From Lacrimispora indolis DSM 755 (GTDB lineage Bacteria; Bacillota; Clostridia; Lachnospirales; Lachnospiraceae): DNA of 64,000 nucleotides. The DNA is taken from assembly GCF_000526995.1 (NCBI RefSeq), contig NZ_AZUI01000001.1, positions 2,604,001 through 2,668,000 of the forward strand, in the 5' to 3' direction. Shown here in pieces: positions 36,279 through 44,948 of this stretch. The notes under the pieces were generated by a model. That model ran no database searches, had not been told where the DNA came from, and saw nothing but the letters and a program-made list of their open reading frames with translations. Positions within the stretch are counted from its first letter, which is position 1. Each line of letters opens with the position of its first letter. A program made the position numbers and the translations under genes.

Positions 36279-36284
36279 TAATAA

Positions 36285-36306
36285 GTTAGCTGTACCTAAC
36301 TAAAAT
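36285..36306 (+). promoter_or_regulatory. DtxR-like box 2 and -10 of the importer operon
   Basis: GTTAGCTGTACCTAAC (36285-36300) is a clear palindrome with GTTAG/CTAAC arms and an inner RGTAC-type core. It is followed directly by TAAAAT (36301-36306), the same arrangement as box 1. The reverse strand reads GTTAGGTACAGCTAAC. Confidence 0.65.
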
Positions 36307-36323
36307 TCGGGAGTGGTCAGTAT

Positions 36324-37253
36324 ATGAGAAAATACATACTAAGAAAACTATTTGAGCTGATTTTTACTTTGTTTTTTGTGACGCTGCTTTCGTTTCTTCT
36401 GATGCGGCTGTCCCCTGTGGATCCGGCGGCTGCTTATGCAAAACGAATGATAGGAAGTCCCACTCAGGAACAAATTGAGACAATACGGGTCCTGTTAGGT
36501 TTTGATAGGCCTTTGTTGGTTCAATATGGGCGCTGGGTAATGAATTTGCTTCATTTTGACCTGGGAACTTCTCTGGCAAACGGTCATGATGTATGGACGG
36601 ATATTGCAACGGCCTTTCCCAAAACACTGGAAATTGTTTTTTTAGCATCCATATTTCAGGTTATTCTCATTGCAGCCGTAAGCTGCATTGCCTTTTTACT
36701 GCCCTGGAAGGCTCCGAAGACTGCTTTAAGGGTGATCTGTATTTTAGGAGTATCGGTTCCGTCCTTTTATTTGGCAACCGTTTACCTGGATTATTTTGCA
36801 GTCCAAAAATCATTGATTTCTGTGGCGGGCAACACAAGCTTTCTCAGCTATCTATCTCCTGCAATCTGTATTGGCGTATTTGGAGCGTCTTTTTATACTC
36901 CTATGCTCATGGATGCGTTAGAGCATGAAAGCAATGAGGATTATGGGTTTTATGCCCGCTGCCGCGGCTTGTCGGAAAGCCGGCTTCTGTTTTTTCATTT
37001 CCTTCCCCGTGCAGCAGTTGGTTTAATTCCTAATTTTCTTCAAAGCATTGGGCTGGCCCTGGCTAATGCGACGATTATTGAACAAATTTTTTCGATTCCT
37101 GGCTTTGGTTATTTGATTGTGAACCACGTGCTGGACCGTGATACGCCCATGATCCATGCAGAAGTATTATTTCTGGCCATGGCAATTGCTCTTTGCAATA
37201 TTTCAGCGGATCTGATCCAGTTGGTCATTCATGGGAAAAGGGAGGTGGCTTAA
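36324..37253 (+). CDS. Nik/Opp-type ABC permease 1 (NikB-like)
   Basis: 309 aa. The N terminus MRKYILRKLFELIFTLFFVTLLSFLL is the usual first helix of OppB/NikB permeases (shown here only in pieces: KYILRKLFELIF and FVTLLSFLL), followed by LSPVDPAAAYAKRM. About six helices; the ATPase-docking loop is ARCRGLSESRLLFFHFLPRA. The stop is adjacent to the next start. Such systems import peptides, nickel or metal-metallophore complexes; the DtxR-like promoter box favours a metal-linked substrate. Confidence 0.9.
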   Translation: MRKYILRKLFELIFTLFFVTLLSFLLMRLSPVDPAAAYAKRMIGSPTQEQIETIRVLLGFDRPLLVQYGRWVMNLLHFDLGTSLANGHDVWTDIATAFPKTLEIVFLASIFQVILIAAVSCIAFLLPWKAPKTALRVICILGVSVPSFYLATVYLDYFAVQKSLISVAGNTSFLSYLSPAICIGVFGASFYTPMLMDALEHESNEDYGFYARCRGLSESRLLFFHFLPRAAVGLIPNFLQSIGLALANATIIEQIFSIPGFGYLIVNHVLDRDTPMIHAEVLFLAMAIALCNISADLIQLVIHGKREVA

Positions 37254-38054
37254 ATGGGAATAAAAAAAACTGCTGAGTACATCTCTTTTATTTTACCTGT
37301 GCTTGTGATCGCATTCTTTTTCACCGGCTTTCTCCTTGCGCCAAATAATCCCATGGAATCCAATCTTCTTGTAAGATTTCAGGCACCATGCGCCGGGTAT
37401 CCCTTTGGAACCGATCAATTAGGCCGGTGCATTTACTCCCGGATCCTATATGGAGGCTGGACGACGCTGGGCATTGTATTAGGCGGCTCTGTGATTGTCT
37501 TTGCGGCTGGGACTGTCATGGGTATGGCAACCAGCCGGGCGGTGATAAGGGAAAATGCTTTAACTGACGGGCTGATCAATGGGGTTACAGCCATTCCTCC
37601 AATTGCATACCTGATCGTTTTTATAGGGGCCTGGGGAAGCGGCGCCAAAACTACCCTGTTTGCCTTAACGGTCTCCTACGTGCTGCGCTACATAAAGCTG
37701 GTCCGCACCCGTACGGACATGGAAATGGGAAAAGCCTATGTCATGTGTGCCGTTGCCTCCGGAGCTTCCAGGCTCAGAATCTTAGCTGTTCATATTTTCC
37801 CTAACCTGGCCTCAGAGATGGTACGTTTCCTGTGTCTGTCTTGTGCGGATATGATTCTGGCAATTACGGGATTCTCCTTCATCGGATTAGGCTTGGGTGA
37901 CAATGCTGTGGATTGGGGCAGCATGATCCTGGATGCAAGAGGGGCGTTGATCCTTCGTCCGGCCATGATTTTGTATCCCATGGGCGTGGTTATTCTGTCG
38001 ACCCTCTGCTTTAATATTTTAGGCAGACGGCTGACAAAAAAGGAGGTGACATGA
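37254..38054 (+). CDS. Nik/Opp-type ABC permease 2 (NikC-like)
   Basis: 266 aa, starting at the base after the preceding stop. It has the FGTDQLGRCIYSRILYGGWTT-type motif of OppC/NikC permeases (GTDQLGRCIYSRILYGG) in the N-terminal 70 residues, about six helices, and a late GFSFIGLGLGDNAVDWGSM segment typical of the family. It overlaps the first ATPase gene by four bases. Confidence 0.92.
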   Translation: MGIKKTAEYISFILPVLVIAFFFTGFLLAPNNPMESNLLVRFQAPCAGYPFGTDQLGRCIYSRILYGGWTTLGIVLGGSVIVFAAGTVMGMATSRAVIRENALTDGLINGVTAIPPIAYLIVFIGAWGSGAKTTLFALTVSYVLRYIKLVRTRTDMEMGKAYVMCAVASGASRLRILAVHIFPNLASEMVRFLCLSCADMILAITGFSFIGLGLGDNAVDWGSMILDARGALILRPAMILYPMGVVILSTLCFNILGRRLTKKEVT

Positions 38055-38845
38055 TGCTTAAAATCAACCAGTTAAGTGTAAAGGAAAAGTCAGGCCGCCT
38101 TCTTCTGGATCAGGTGTCCATGGAAATACCTTCCGCCACAATTACCGGGCTGACAGGCCATAGCGGTTCAGGAAAGACCACATTGCTGCGGACCGTATTT
38201 GGGATGCTTCATGGAAATTGCCAGATCAGCAACGGGCAGATCCTTTTAGATGATGGGGATTTATCCCTCCTTTCCCGTAAACAGCATCGTGATCTGCGGG
38301 GGAAAAAAATTGGCTTTATACCACAGACCCCCATGACCGCATTTGACAGCCGTCTGAAAATCGGATATCAAATACAGGAGACCTTTCAGAAACGGCTGCA
38401 CATGAACAGATGGGCAGCGGCTGATCTTGCAAGGAAAAAGCTGGCCTTGGTGAACTTAAAAGACACAGAACGGGTTTTGAACGCCTATCCGTCAGAGCTT
38501 TCAGGAGGAATGCTTCAAAGAGTGGCCGCCGCCATTCTGCTTGGAATGTCACCGGACTATATTCTCGCAGACGAACCCACTGGGGCTCTTGATGAAGAAA
38601 ACAGGGATCTGCTGCTGGAGGTGATGAGAGTACAGATGAAGGATAAGGGGATCCTGCTTGTGTCCCATGATGTGGAGGCCCTTTCCAGGCTTTGCAGCAG
38701 GGTATATGTGATGGGGGGCGGAAAAGTAATGGAACAGGGCAGAATGGAGCAATTATTATCAGTGCCAAAGACAGGCTGGATGAAGGAGTTTTCCAGTCTG
38801 AGTTCAAGGGAAAGCCAGGGGGAATGGAAATGGGAGAAATCGTAA
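38051..38845 (+). CDS. Nik/Opp-type ABC ATPase 1 (NikD-like)
   Basis: 264 aa. Walker A is GHSGSGKTT, Q-loop FIPQTPMTAFD, signature LSGGMLQRV, Walker B YILADEPTGALD and the H-loop LVSHDVEAL. An AAGGAGGTGAC site precedes two tandem ATG codons (38051 and 38054). It overlaps both neighbours, so the operon is tightly coupled. It should pair with the second ATPase to power import. Confidence 0.93.
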   Translation: MMLKINQLSVKEKSGRLLLDQVSMEIPSATITGLTGHSGSGKTTLLRTVFGMLHGNCQISNGQILLDDGDLSLLSRKQHRDLRGKKIGFIPQTPMTAFDSRLKIGYQIQETFQKRLHMNRWAAADLARKKLALVNLKDTERVLNAYPSELSGGMLQRVAAAILLGMSPDYILADEPTGALDEENRDLLLEVMRVQMKDKGILLVSHDVEALSRLCSRVYVMGGGKVMEQGRMEQLLSVPKTGWMKEFSSLSSRESQGEWKWEKS

Positions 38846-39561
38846 TACAAAATGTCAGCCAGATTTATCACAGCAAAACCCAGGGAGACTTCCATGCCCT
38901 GTCAAATATTGACCTGCGGCTTAAAAAAGGTGAAAATCTGGCTATAGAAGGAGAAAGCGGTTCCGGTAAAAGCACCCTGGCAAGGCTGCTGGTGGGCCTG
39001 GAAAAGCCATCTGCCGGCAGGATCCTGATAGACGGAGAAAATATTTTAAATTGGAATTACGGGGAATGGAAAAGGCACCGCAAAAAGATACAGGCAGTAT
39101 TCCAGGATTCCTCCGGCACCTTGAATCCGGCAAGATCAGCATTTTCCAATGTTGAGGAGGGGTTGATTAATTTGACTGACTATAACCGGAAAGAGCGGAA
39201 GCAGCGGATCTATGATCTGATGGCAGCGGTTCATATGGATCACAAACTGCTTCACACTCCTGTGCGCCGGCTTTCAGGGGGAGAACAGCGCCGCCTGTCA
39301 CTGCTTCGCGCCATTGCTGTTGAGCCTGATTATTTAATCATGGACGAGGTGACAAGCGGTCTTGACCTGATTTCAGCCGATGCCGTGCTTACCTTAGTGG
39401 AAAACTCTGCAAAGCTGCACCTCTGTTCCTGCATTTTCATTACTCACAGCCGGAAAGATGCTATGAGGATTTCTGACAGAATCGTGATTATGGGGGAGGG
39501 AAGGATTGTAGAACAGGGTCATCTGATTAAACATATTTCAAAGCAGAAAGGATTAGGATAA
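38830..39561 (+). CDS. Nik/Opp-type ABC ATPase 2 (NikE-like)
   Basis: 243 aa from ATG 38830, which has AGGGGG at the right distance; ATG 38824 is an alternative, and a longer frame reaches back into the previous gene. Walker A is GESGSGKST, signature LSGGEQRRL, Walker B YLIMDEVTSGLD (Val in place of the usual Pro) and H-loop ITHSRKDA. It overlaps the first ATPase gene by 16 bases. Confidence 0.92.
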   Translation: MGEIVIQNVSQIYHSKTQGDFHALSNIDLRLKKGENLAIEGESGSGKSTLARLLVGLEKPSAGRILIDGENILNWNYGEWKRHRKKIQAVFQDSSGTLNPARSAFSNVEEGLINLTDYNRKERKQRIYDLMAAVHMDHKLLHTPVRRLSGGEQRRLSLLRAIAVEPDYLIMDEVTSGLDLISADAVLTLVENSAKLHLCSCIFITHSRKDAMRISDRIVIMGEGRIVEQGHLIKHISKQKGLG

Positions 39562-39562
39562 C

Positions 39563-41173
39563 ATGATAAATACCTGTAAAAAAATTTTAAAAACAGCTCT
39601 TGGCGGCGCTATTCTGGCACTTTGCCTGGGGGGCTGCGGCCAACATGCCAATGCTCTTGACAAAGGTTCTGAATCCGGCAGCAAGATACTTACGATCTGC
39701 ACTGCAAAAGAACTGGACAGCCTGACTACTCTGACCATGAACAAGGAGAATAACATCGCCTGCGGACTTGTATATGAAACCCTGGCAGAGTATGAGAACG
39801 GAGAGATCGTTCCTGGACTGGCTGAGGAATGGAGCTGGGATGAGACCAACACGGTCCTCACCTTTAAGCTGCGCAGGGGCGTTGCCTTTACGGATGGAAC
39901 CGCTTTTCATGCTGAAAGTGTAAAGGCGATTCTGGAATTCAATAAGTCTAATACCAATTTCAGCGGCATCAAGGGCATCTATAATATTCAAAGCGTGGAA
40001 GTAGTTGATGAATATACCGTTGCAGTTCATTATGAAGCTCCCTGCTTTTCCTACATCAACGATTTCTGCTTCCAGAATGTTGCAGGCATGATGTCTCCCA
40101 AGGTCTTTGAAGCAGGCAACTTCCAGACCTTTCAGGATGTGGTGGGGACAGGCCCTTATGTGCGGGCTGAGATGATTTCCGGCGACTGCACCCGTTTTGT
40201 AAGGAATGAGAATTATTGGGGAGAAGCTCCGTTTTATGATGAGATTGTTGTCAAATATATCCCGGAGGCCTCTTCCCGTCTCCAGGCCCTGCAAACAGGC
40301 GAAGTGGACTTAATCTATGGTGCGGATCTGATTACTTATGATGATTATAATCAGGCAATGACTCTGGATGGGATTTCCGGTGAGATCAATGAAGGCAGTA
40401 CCTTAACCCGGAATCTGGTGCTGAACGCCTCCGGCCCCATGCTCAGCGATAAGAGGGTCCGGGAAGCGATCGCCTATGGGGTGAACAAGCAGGAGATCAC
40501 CCAGGGACTTACCTATGGCTATGAAACTCCGGCAGCAGCTTTATTCAGCAAAGGCGCGCCTTATACTGACATTGAATATAACATTGCAAGAGAAACTGAT
40601 TTGGAAAAGGCCAATGCCTTGCTGGATGAAGCGGGCTGGATGAGGAATGAGAGTACCGGCTTCAGGGAAAAGGACGGGGAAACCCTGAGACTTCGCTATA
40701 CCTATTGGACAGATCTATCCCTTGCACAGGAAATGGCTCTGGCCATAAAGACTCAGCTGGCTAAAGTCGGCATTAATGTGGAAACTACCGGCCAGGATCA
40801 GATGACATGGTGGACAGAAGGCGTTGCCGGAAACTATGATATTACCACCTGGAATACGGAAGGCTCCTACACGGAACCTCACAAATACCTTCAGGAATCC
40901 CTTGGCGCGGATCCTCATGCCGTTTCTTTGCAGGCATTGGACAGCTTTGAAGAATATTCCGCGGCAGTCAATCAGTTCTCCACAACCGCGGAACCGGATG
41001 CAGTACAGGAAGCAATCAGGACGGCTCTGAACATTTCCAACGACAATGTGATTGATCTGCCTATTTCCTATTCAAAGGAGCTGGTAGTGTACCGCACTGC
41101 CAAAATCGCAGGATATACTTTTTCCAGTGTTCCCCAGTTCTTTGATGTGAGCAATGTAAAGCCTGTTCAGTAG
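39563..41173 (+). CDS. Nik/Opp-type substrate-binding lipoprotein (NikA-like)
   Basis: 536-aa family 5 solute-binding protein. The lipoprotein signal ends LGGCGQ. Family features: LVYETLAEYENGEIVPGLAE near residue 70, the LRRGVAFTDGTAFHAESVK block, VGTGPYVRAE, and the late LDEAGW block. The length and the NikA-like first lobe suit metal or metallophore binding, but Opp/Dpp peptide binding cannot be excluded. Last gene of the five-gene operon; the order permease-permease-ATPase-ATPase-binding protein is unusual, since nikA commonly comes first. Confidence 0.88.
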   Translation: MINTCKKILKTALGGAILALCLGGCGQHANALDKGSESGSKILTICTAKELDSLTTLTMNKENNIACGLVYETLAEYENGEIVPGLAEEWSWDETNTVLTFKLRRGVAFTDGTAFHAESVKAILEFNKSNTNFSGIKGIYNIQSVEVVDEYTVAVHYEAPCFSYINDFCFQNVAGMMSPKVFEAGNFQTFQDVVGTGPYVRAEMISGDCTRFVRNENYWGEAPFYDEIVVKYIPEASSRLQALQTGEVDLIYGADLITYDDYNQAMTLDGISGEINEGSTLTRNLVLNASGPMLSDKRVREAIAYGVNKQEITQGLTYGYETPAAALFSKGAPYTDIEYNIARETDLEKANALLDEAGWMRNESTGFREKDGETLRLRYTYWTDLSLAQEMALAIKTQLAKVGINVETTGQDQMTWWTEGVAGNYDITTWNTEGSYTEPHKYLQESLGADPHAVSLQALDSFEEYSAAVNQFSTTAEPDAVQEAIRTALNISNDNVIDLPISYSKELVVYRTAKIAGYTFSSVPQFFDVSNVKPVQ

Positions 41174-41244
41174 AATGAAATTTCTTGTCTAAACGGGGGG
41201 ACCGGCAGCCTGATCAGAGTGGCAGGAAAACATGGAACAGCTAT

Positions 41245-41286
41245 AATAAAGGTTGGTTAGATACAGTTAACTGACCTTTATTTTTT
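41245..41286 (+). terminator. Hairpin terminator after the importer operon
   Basis: A 9-bp stem AATAAAGGT/ACCTTTATT, extended by imperfect pairing through the loop region, is followed by TTTTAT. DtxR-like box 3 lies inside this hairpin. Confidence 0.6.
41256..41271 (+). promoter_or_regulatory. DtxR-like box 3 before the fused ABC pair
   Basis: GTTAGATACAGTTAAC matches the reverse of box 2 (GTTAGGTACAGCTAAC) at 14 of 16 positions. It lies 38 bases before the first fused ABC gene and inside the hairpin that ends the importer operon. Confidence 0.6.
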
Positions 41287-41308
41287 ATAGAAAAGGAGCG
41301 AATATACA

Positions 41309-43048
41309 ATGGATAAAAAACAAAATCCAATGTCCAGGCTGATGGAACTTGCAGCTCCCTGCAAGAATAAATATGTTCTTTCAGTCATTTTAGCGATCCT
41401 GGGTGTTTTTACAGGACTCGCACCGTTTTTTGCTGTTTCAAAAATCGTGGTGCTGTTGATGAAGGGTGAAACTTCCGTTTCTGCCTATATGGAGTGGTGC
41501 GGGGCTGCCGGTGCCGGTTTTCTGGCAAAGGTCTGCTTTTCCAATCTTTCCACCTTTGTATCCCATACCGCGACCTTTGAAACCCTGGCCCAAATCCGCC
41601 TTCAGCTGGCGGACAAGCTTACCAGGGTTCCCATGGGATATATGATCAACACTCCTTCCGGGCAGCTGAAAAACATTTTGGTTGACAGGGTGGAGGGGAT
41701 GGAAACCACCCTTGCTCATCTGATTCCGGAGTTGACGGCAAACCTTTGTATTCCTGTATGTATTTTTGTTTATTTACTGTTCCAAGACTGGAGAATGGCC
41801 CTCGCTTCCCTGGTGACACTGCCCGCAGGCATGGTCTGTTACAAAATGATGGCAAAGGGCTATGAAGAAAAATTCCGGGGACTTATGATGCGTGCCCGGA
41901 AAATGGCCAATACAGTGGTGGAATATATCGGAGGAATCGAGGTCATCAAAGCCTTTCATCAGTCCGCAGCTTCCTATGAGAAATATTCGGATGCAGTGGA
42001 GGATCATGCCTCTTATGCAGTGAACTGGATGAAAAGCGTTCAGCTTTATAAATCCATGCTGTTTACCATATGGCCCAGCGTATTGATCAGCGTTCTTCCC
42101 GTCGGCTGCATTCTGTACCGCAATGGAGATTTAAGCGTTTCGGTTTTTGTCACCTGCATTGTTTTATCCCTGGGTATTATTACCCCTGTTCTCAATGCAA
42201 TGAATTTTACCGACAGCATAGCCCAGATGAAATCCGTTGTAGGCGAAATCTGCTCTGTTCTGGATGAAAAAGAGCTGGAACGGCCCACACAGCCTGTTTT
42301 GATCCATTCGTCCAATATCTCAATGGAAAATGTCTGCTTTTCCTATGAAGAAGGAACTCCGCTGATCAAAGAGGTGAACTTGTCCATTCCGGAAAGAACC
42401 GTCACGGCATTTGTAGGACCCAGCGGAGGCGGAAAATCCACCCTTACAAAGCTGATTTCCGGTTTCTGGGATGTGACCGGAGGATCGGTTACGATTGATG
42501 GCATGGACATCCGGAAAATCCCTCTGGAGCAGTTGATGGATCAGATCGCTTATATTTCGCAGGATAACTACTTATTTGATGAAACGGTTCTTGAGAATAT
42601 CCGCCTGGGCAGACCTTCTTCGACAGATGAAGAGGTTTACCAGGCGGCAAGGGATTGCGGCTGTTATGATTTTATTCTGAAGTTGGAAAACGGATTTCAG
42701 ACCGTTGCAGGCGGTGCCGGAGGGCATTTATCCGGTGGTGAGCGTCAGAGAATTGCCATTGCTAGGGCTGTCTTAAAGGATGCCCCTATCGTTATTCTGG
42801 ATGAAGCCACTGCCTATATTGATGCCGAGAATGAGGCATTGATCCAGGAGTCCATGGCAAAGGTGATTGCCGGGAAAACAGTTCTGATGATCGCGCACCG
42901 GCTTTCTACCATCACCGATGCGGATAAAATCGTTGTGGTGAAGAACGGACAAATTGAAGGGGAAGGCACTCATGAGGAGCTGCTTCATTCCTGTCCCTTG
43001 TATCAGGGGATGTGGAAGGCCCACATGGATACTAAGGATGCTGCGTGA
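41309..43048 (+). CDS. Fused ABC half-transporter 1 (YbtP/IrtA-like)
   Basis: 579 aa: an N-terminal type IV exporter-fold membrane domain with six helices (about 20-310), then an ATPase domain. Walker A is GPSGGGKST, signature LSGGERQRI, Walker B IVILDEATAYID and H-loop IAHRLST. The sequence DEATAYIDAENEALIQ is of the kind seen in YbtP/YbtQ and IrtAB, exporter-like proteins that import siderophores. It is paired with the next gene and preceded by a DtxR-like box, so uptake (or less likely export) of an iron chelate is inferred. Confidence 0.9.
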   Translation: MDKKQNPMSRLMELAAPCKNKYVLSVILAILGVFTGLAPFFAVSKIVVLLMKGETSVSAYMEWCGAAGAGFLAKVCFSNLSTFVSHTATFETLAQIRLQLADKLTRVPMGYMINTPSGQLKNILVDRVEGMETTLAHLIPELTANLCIPVCIFVYLLFQDWRMALASLVTLPAGMVCYKMMAKGYEEKFRGLMMRARKMANTVVEYIGGIEVIKAFHQSAASYEKYSDAVEDHASYAVNWMKSVQLYKSMLFTIWPSVLISVLPVGCILYRNGDLSVSVFVTCIVLSLGIITPVLNAMNFTDSIAQMKSVVGEICSVLDEKELERPTQPVLIHSSNISMENVCFSYEEGTPLIKEVNLSIPERTVTAFVGPSGGGKSTLTKLISGFWDVTGGSVTIDGMDIRKIPLEQLMDQIAYISQDNYLFDETVLENIRLGRPSSTDEEVYQAARDCGCYDFILKLENGFQTVAGGAGGHLSGGERQRIAIARAVLKDAPIVILDEATAYIDAENEALIQESMAKVIAGKTVLMIAHRLSTITDADKIVVVKNGQIEGEGTHEELLHSCPLYQGMWKAHMDTKDAA

Positions 43049-43061
43049 GGGGGTATAGAAA

Positions 43062-44792
43062 ATGATAAGCACATTAAGAAAAATATATGGGTTCTCCGGT
43101 AAAATGCAGGGAACTATGAAAACAGCTATCTTGTTTTCGGTACTTCACTCCATCTTTGATATGATGGCTTTTGCAGCTCTTGCACTGGTTTTTTCCGGCA
43201 TGATTAACGGGTTTGAAACGGCAGGGATCTGGCAGATATTTGGAATTGTATTTGCCGGTATGATCCTGAAAATCTTTTGCAGCTACATTACAGATTTTTA
43301 TAAGGTGAAAATCAGCTATTTTATGTGCGGGGAAAAACGCATTCACATTGGCGGCCGTATCAAATATATGCCAATGGGTTATTTTAACGACCACAATCTT
43401 GGCAATCTCACTTCTGTCGTTACCACCACAATGGGCGATATTGAAAACAATGCCTCCATGGTCCTGACAAATATTTTAGGCGGGTATATTCACGGGGCGG
43501 TCATCACGGTCGTTATGCTCTGCATCGACTGGCGGATCGGACTGACAATTCTTTGCGGGATCATACTGTTTACCTGGTGTATCAGCAGTTTGCAGAGAAA
43601 GTCAGAAAAAATATTTCCGGAAAGGCAGGCCGCACAGGAAACCCTTGTTTCCAATGTTCTGGAGTATGTACAGGGAATGCTGATGGTGAAGTCTTTTAAC
43701 CTGGGAAAGGACTCCAACAGCAGAATGAGGCAGGCCATTGAGGAAAGCAAAAACAAGAACTTAAAGCTGGAGCATTTGTTCGTTCCGTATACGGTTCTGC
43801 AGCAGGTCATTCTTTATGGAACCAGTGTTGCAGTCATGGGGGAGGCATTGATATTTTACTTAAACGGTTCTATGAGTTTACCGGTCTGCCTGTTAATGGC
43901 AGTTGCCTCGTTCATGCTTTTCGGACAGCTTCAATCCGCCGGAAATACTTCCTCTCTTCTTCGTCTGGTAGATGTTTCCATTGATAAGACGGAGGAAATA
44001 GACAAGACTCCCGTCATGGATGAATGGGGGAAACCACAGAAGCCTGAGAATTTTCACATACTCTTTGAAGACGTGTCCTTTTCTTATGGGGACCACAAGA
44101 TCCTGGAACATGTAAACCTGTCCATTCCCGAAAAAACCACGACTGCTATTGTGGGTCCATCCGGCGGAGGAAAGAGTACTCTTTGTAATCTGATTGCCCG
44201 GTTCTGGGATGTGGATGAAGGAAAAATCACCATCGGCGGTATTGATGTCAAGGATTACACTTTGGACAGCCTGTTGGAAAATATCAGTCAGGTATTCCAA
44301 AAGGTCTATTTGTTTGCCGATACGATCGAAAATAACATTAAATTCGGCAGGCCGGACGCTTCTCATAAGGAAGTGGTGCTTGCCGCCAAAAGAGCCTGCT
44401 GCCATGATTTCATTATGAGCTTGCCGGATGGATACAATACCGTGATAGGGGAAGGCGGCGCAACCCTTTCAGGCGGTGAAAAGCAGAGGATCTCCATTGC
44501 CAGGGCCATTTTAAAGGATGCTCCCATCATCATTTTAGATGAGGCCACTTCCAGTGTTGATCCGGAAAATGAAAGCCTGCTGATGGGAGCCATTGCAGAA
44601 CTGACGAAAAATAAGACTGTCATTATGATCGCACATCGTTTGAAAACTGTGAGAAATGCTGATCAGATTCTGGTTCTGGCTGACGGTCATATTGTACAGC
44701 AGGGCACACATGAAAAGCTGATAAACCAGGCTGGCATTTATGCCGGGTTCATTGGCTGCCGTAAAAAGGCCATTGGCTGGAAATTAAAATAG
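43062..44792 (+). CDS. Fused ABC half-transporter 2 (YbtQ/IrtB-like)
   Basis: 576 aa, same layout as its partner: membrane domain (about 15-310) and ATPase with Walker A GPSGGGKST, signature LSGGEKQRI, Walker B IIILDEATSSVD and H-loop IAHRLKT. It begins 13 bases after the first half-transporter, so they most likely form a heterodimer. Both ATP sites look intact. Known relatives YbtPQ and IrtAB work as pairs for siderophore uptake. Confidence 0.9.
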   Translation: MISTLRKIYGFSGKMQGTMKTAILFSVLHSIFDMMAFAALALVFSGMINGFETAGIWQIFGIVFAGMILKIFCSYITDFYKVKISYFMCGEKRIHIGGRIKYMPMGYFNDHNLGNLTSVVTTTMGDIENNASMVLTNILGGYIHGAVITVVMLCIDWRIGLTILCGIILFTWCISSLQRKSEKIFPERQAAQETLVSNVLEYVQGMLMVKSFNLGKDSNSRMRQAIEESKNKNLKLEHLFVPYTVLQQVILYGTSVAVMGEALIFYLNGSMSLPVCLLMAVASFMLFGQLQSAGNTSSLLRLVDVSIDKTEEIDKTPVMDEWGKPQKPENFHILFEDVSFSYGDHKILEHVNLSIPEKTTTAIVGPSGGGKSTLCNLIARFWDVDEGKITIGGIDVKDYTLDSLLENISQVFQKVYLFADTIENNIKFGRPDASHKEVVLAAKRACCHDFIMSLPDGYNTVIGEGGATLSGGEKQRISIARAILKDAPIIILDEATSSVDPENESLLMGAIAELTKNKTVIMIAHRLKTVRNADQILVLADGHIVQQGTHEKLINQAGIYAGFIGCRKKAIGWKLK

Positions 44793-44880
44793 ATCAGGAG
44801 TCCTGCCAAATGGAGCATATTATAAGCGAGGAGACTATTCAGAAGATAAAAAAACATTTACACCGAAATGAAAAAGAAAA

Positions 44881-44915
44881 AGAGCCTGCCCCAAAAGGGG
44901 CAGGCTCTTGACGCA
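44881..44915. terminator. Bidirectional terminator after the ABC pair
   Basis: A perfect 12-bp GC-rich stem AGAGCCTGCCCC/GGGGCAGGCTCT with an AAAA loop. On the minus strand it is followed by TTTTTCTTTTTC, so it is strongest for the convergent gene that ends at 44949. Confidence 0.85.
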
Positions 44916-44948
44916 TCTCATACTGTTTGATAAGTCATGGGGCTGAAC

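Noticed and set aside
39587..40294. Minus-strand open frame of 235 codons inside the NikA-like gene
   Set aside because: Antisense shadow of a clear binding-protein gene; no start signal and no family resemblance.
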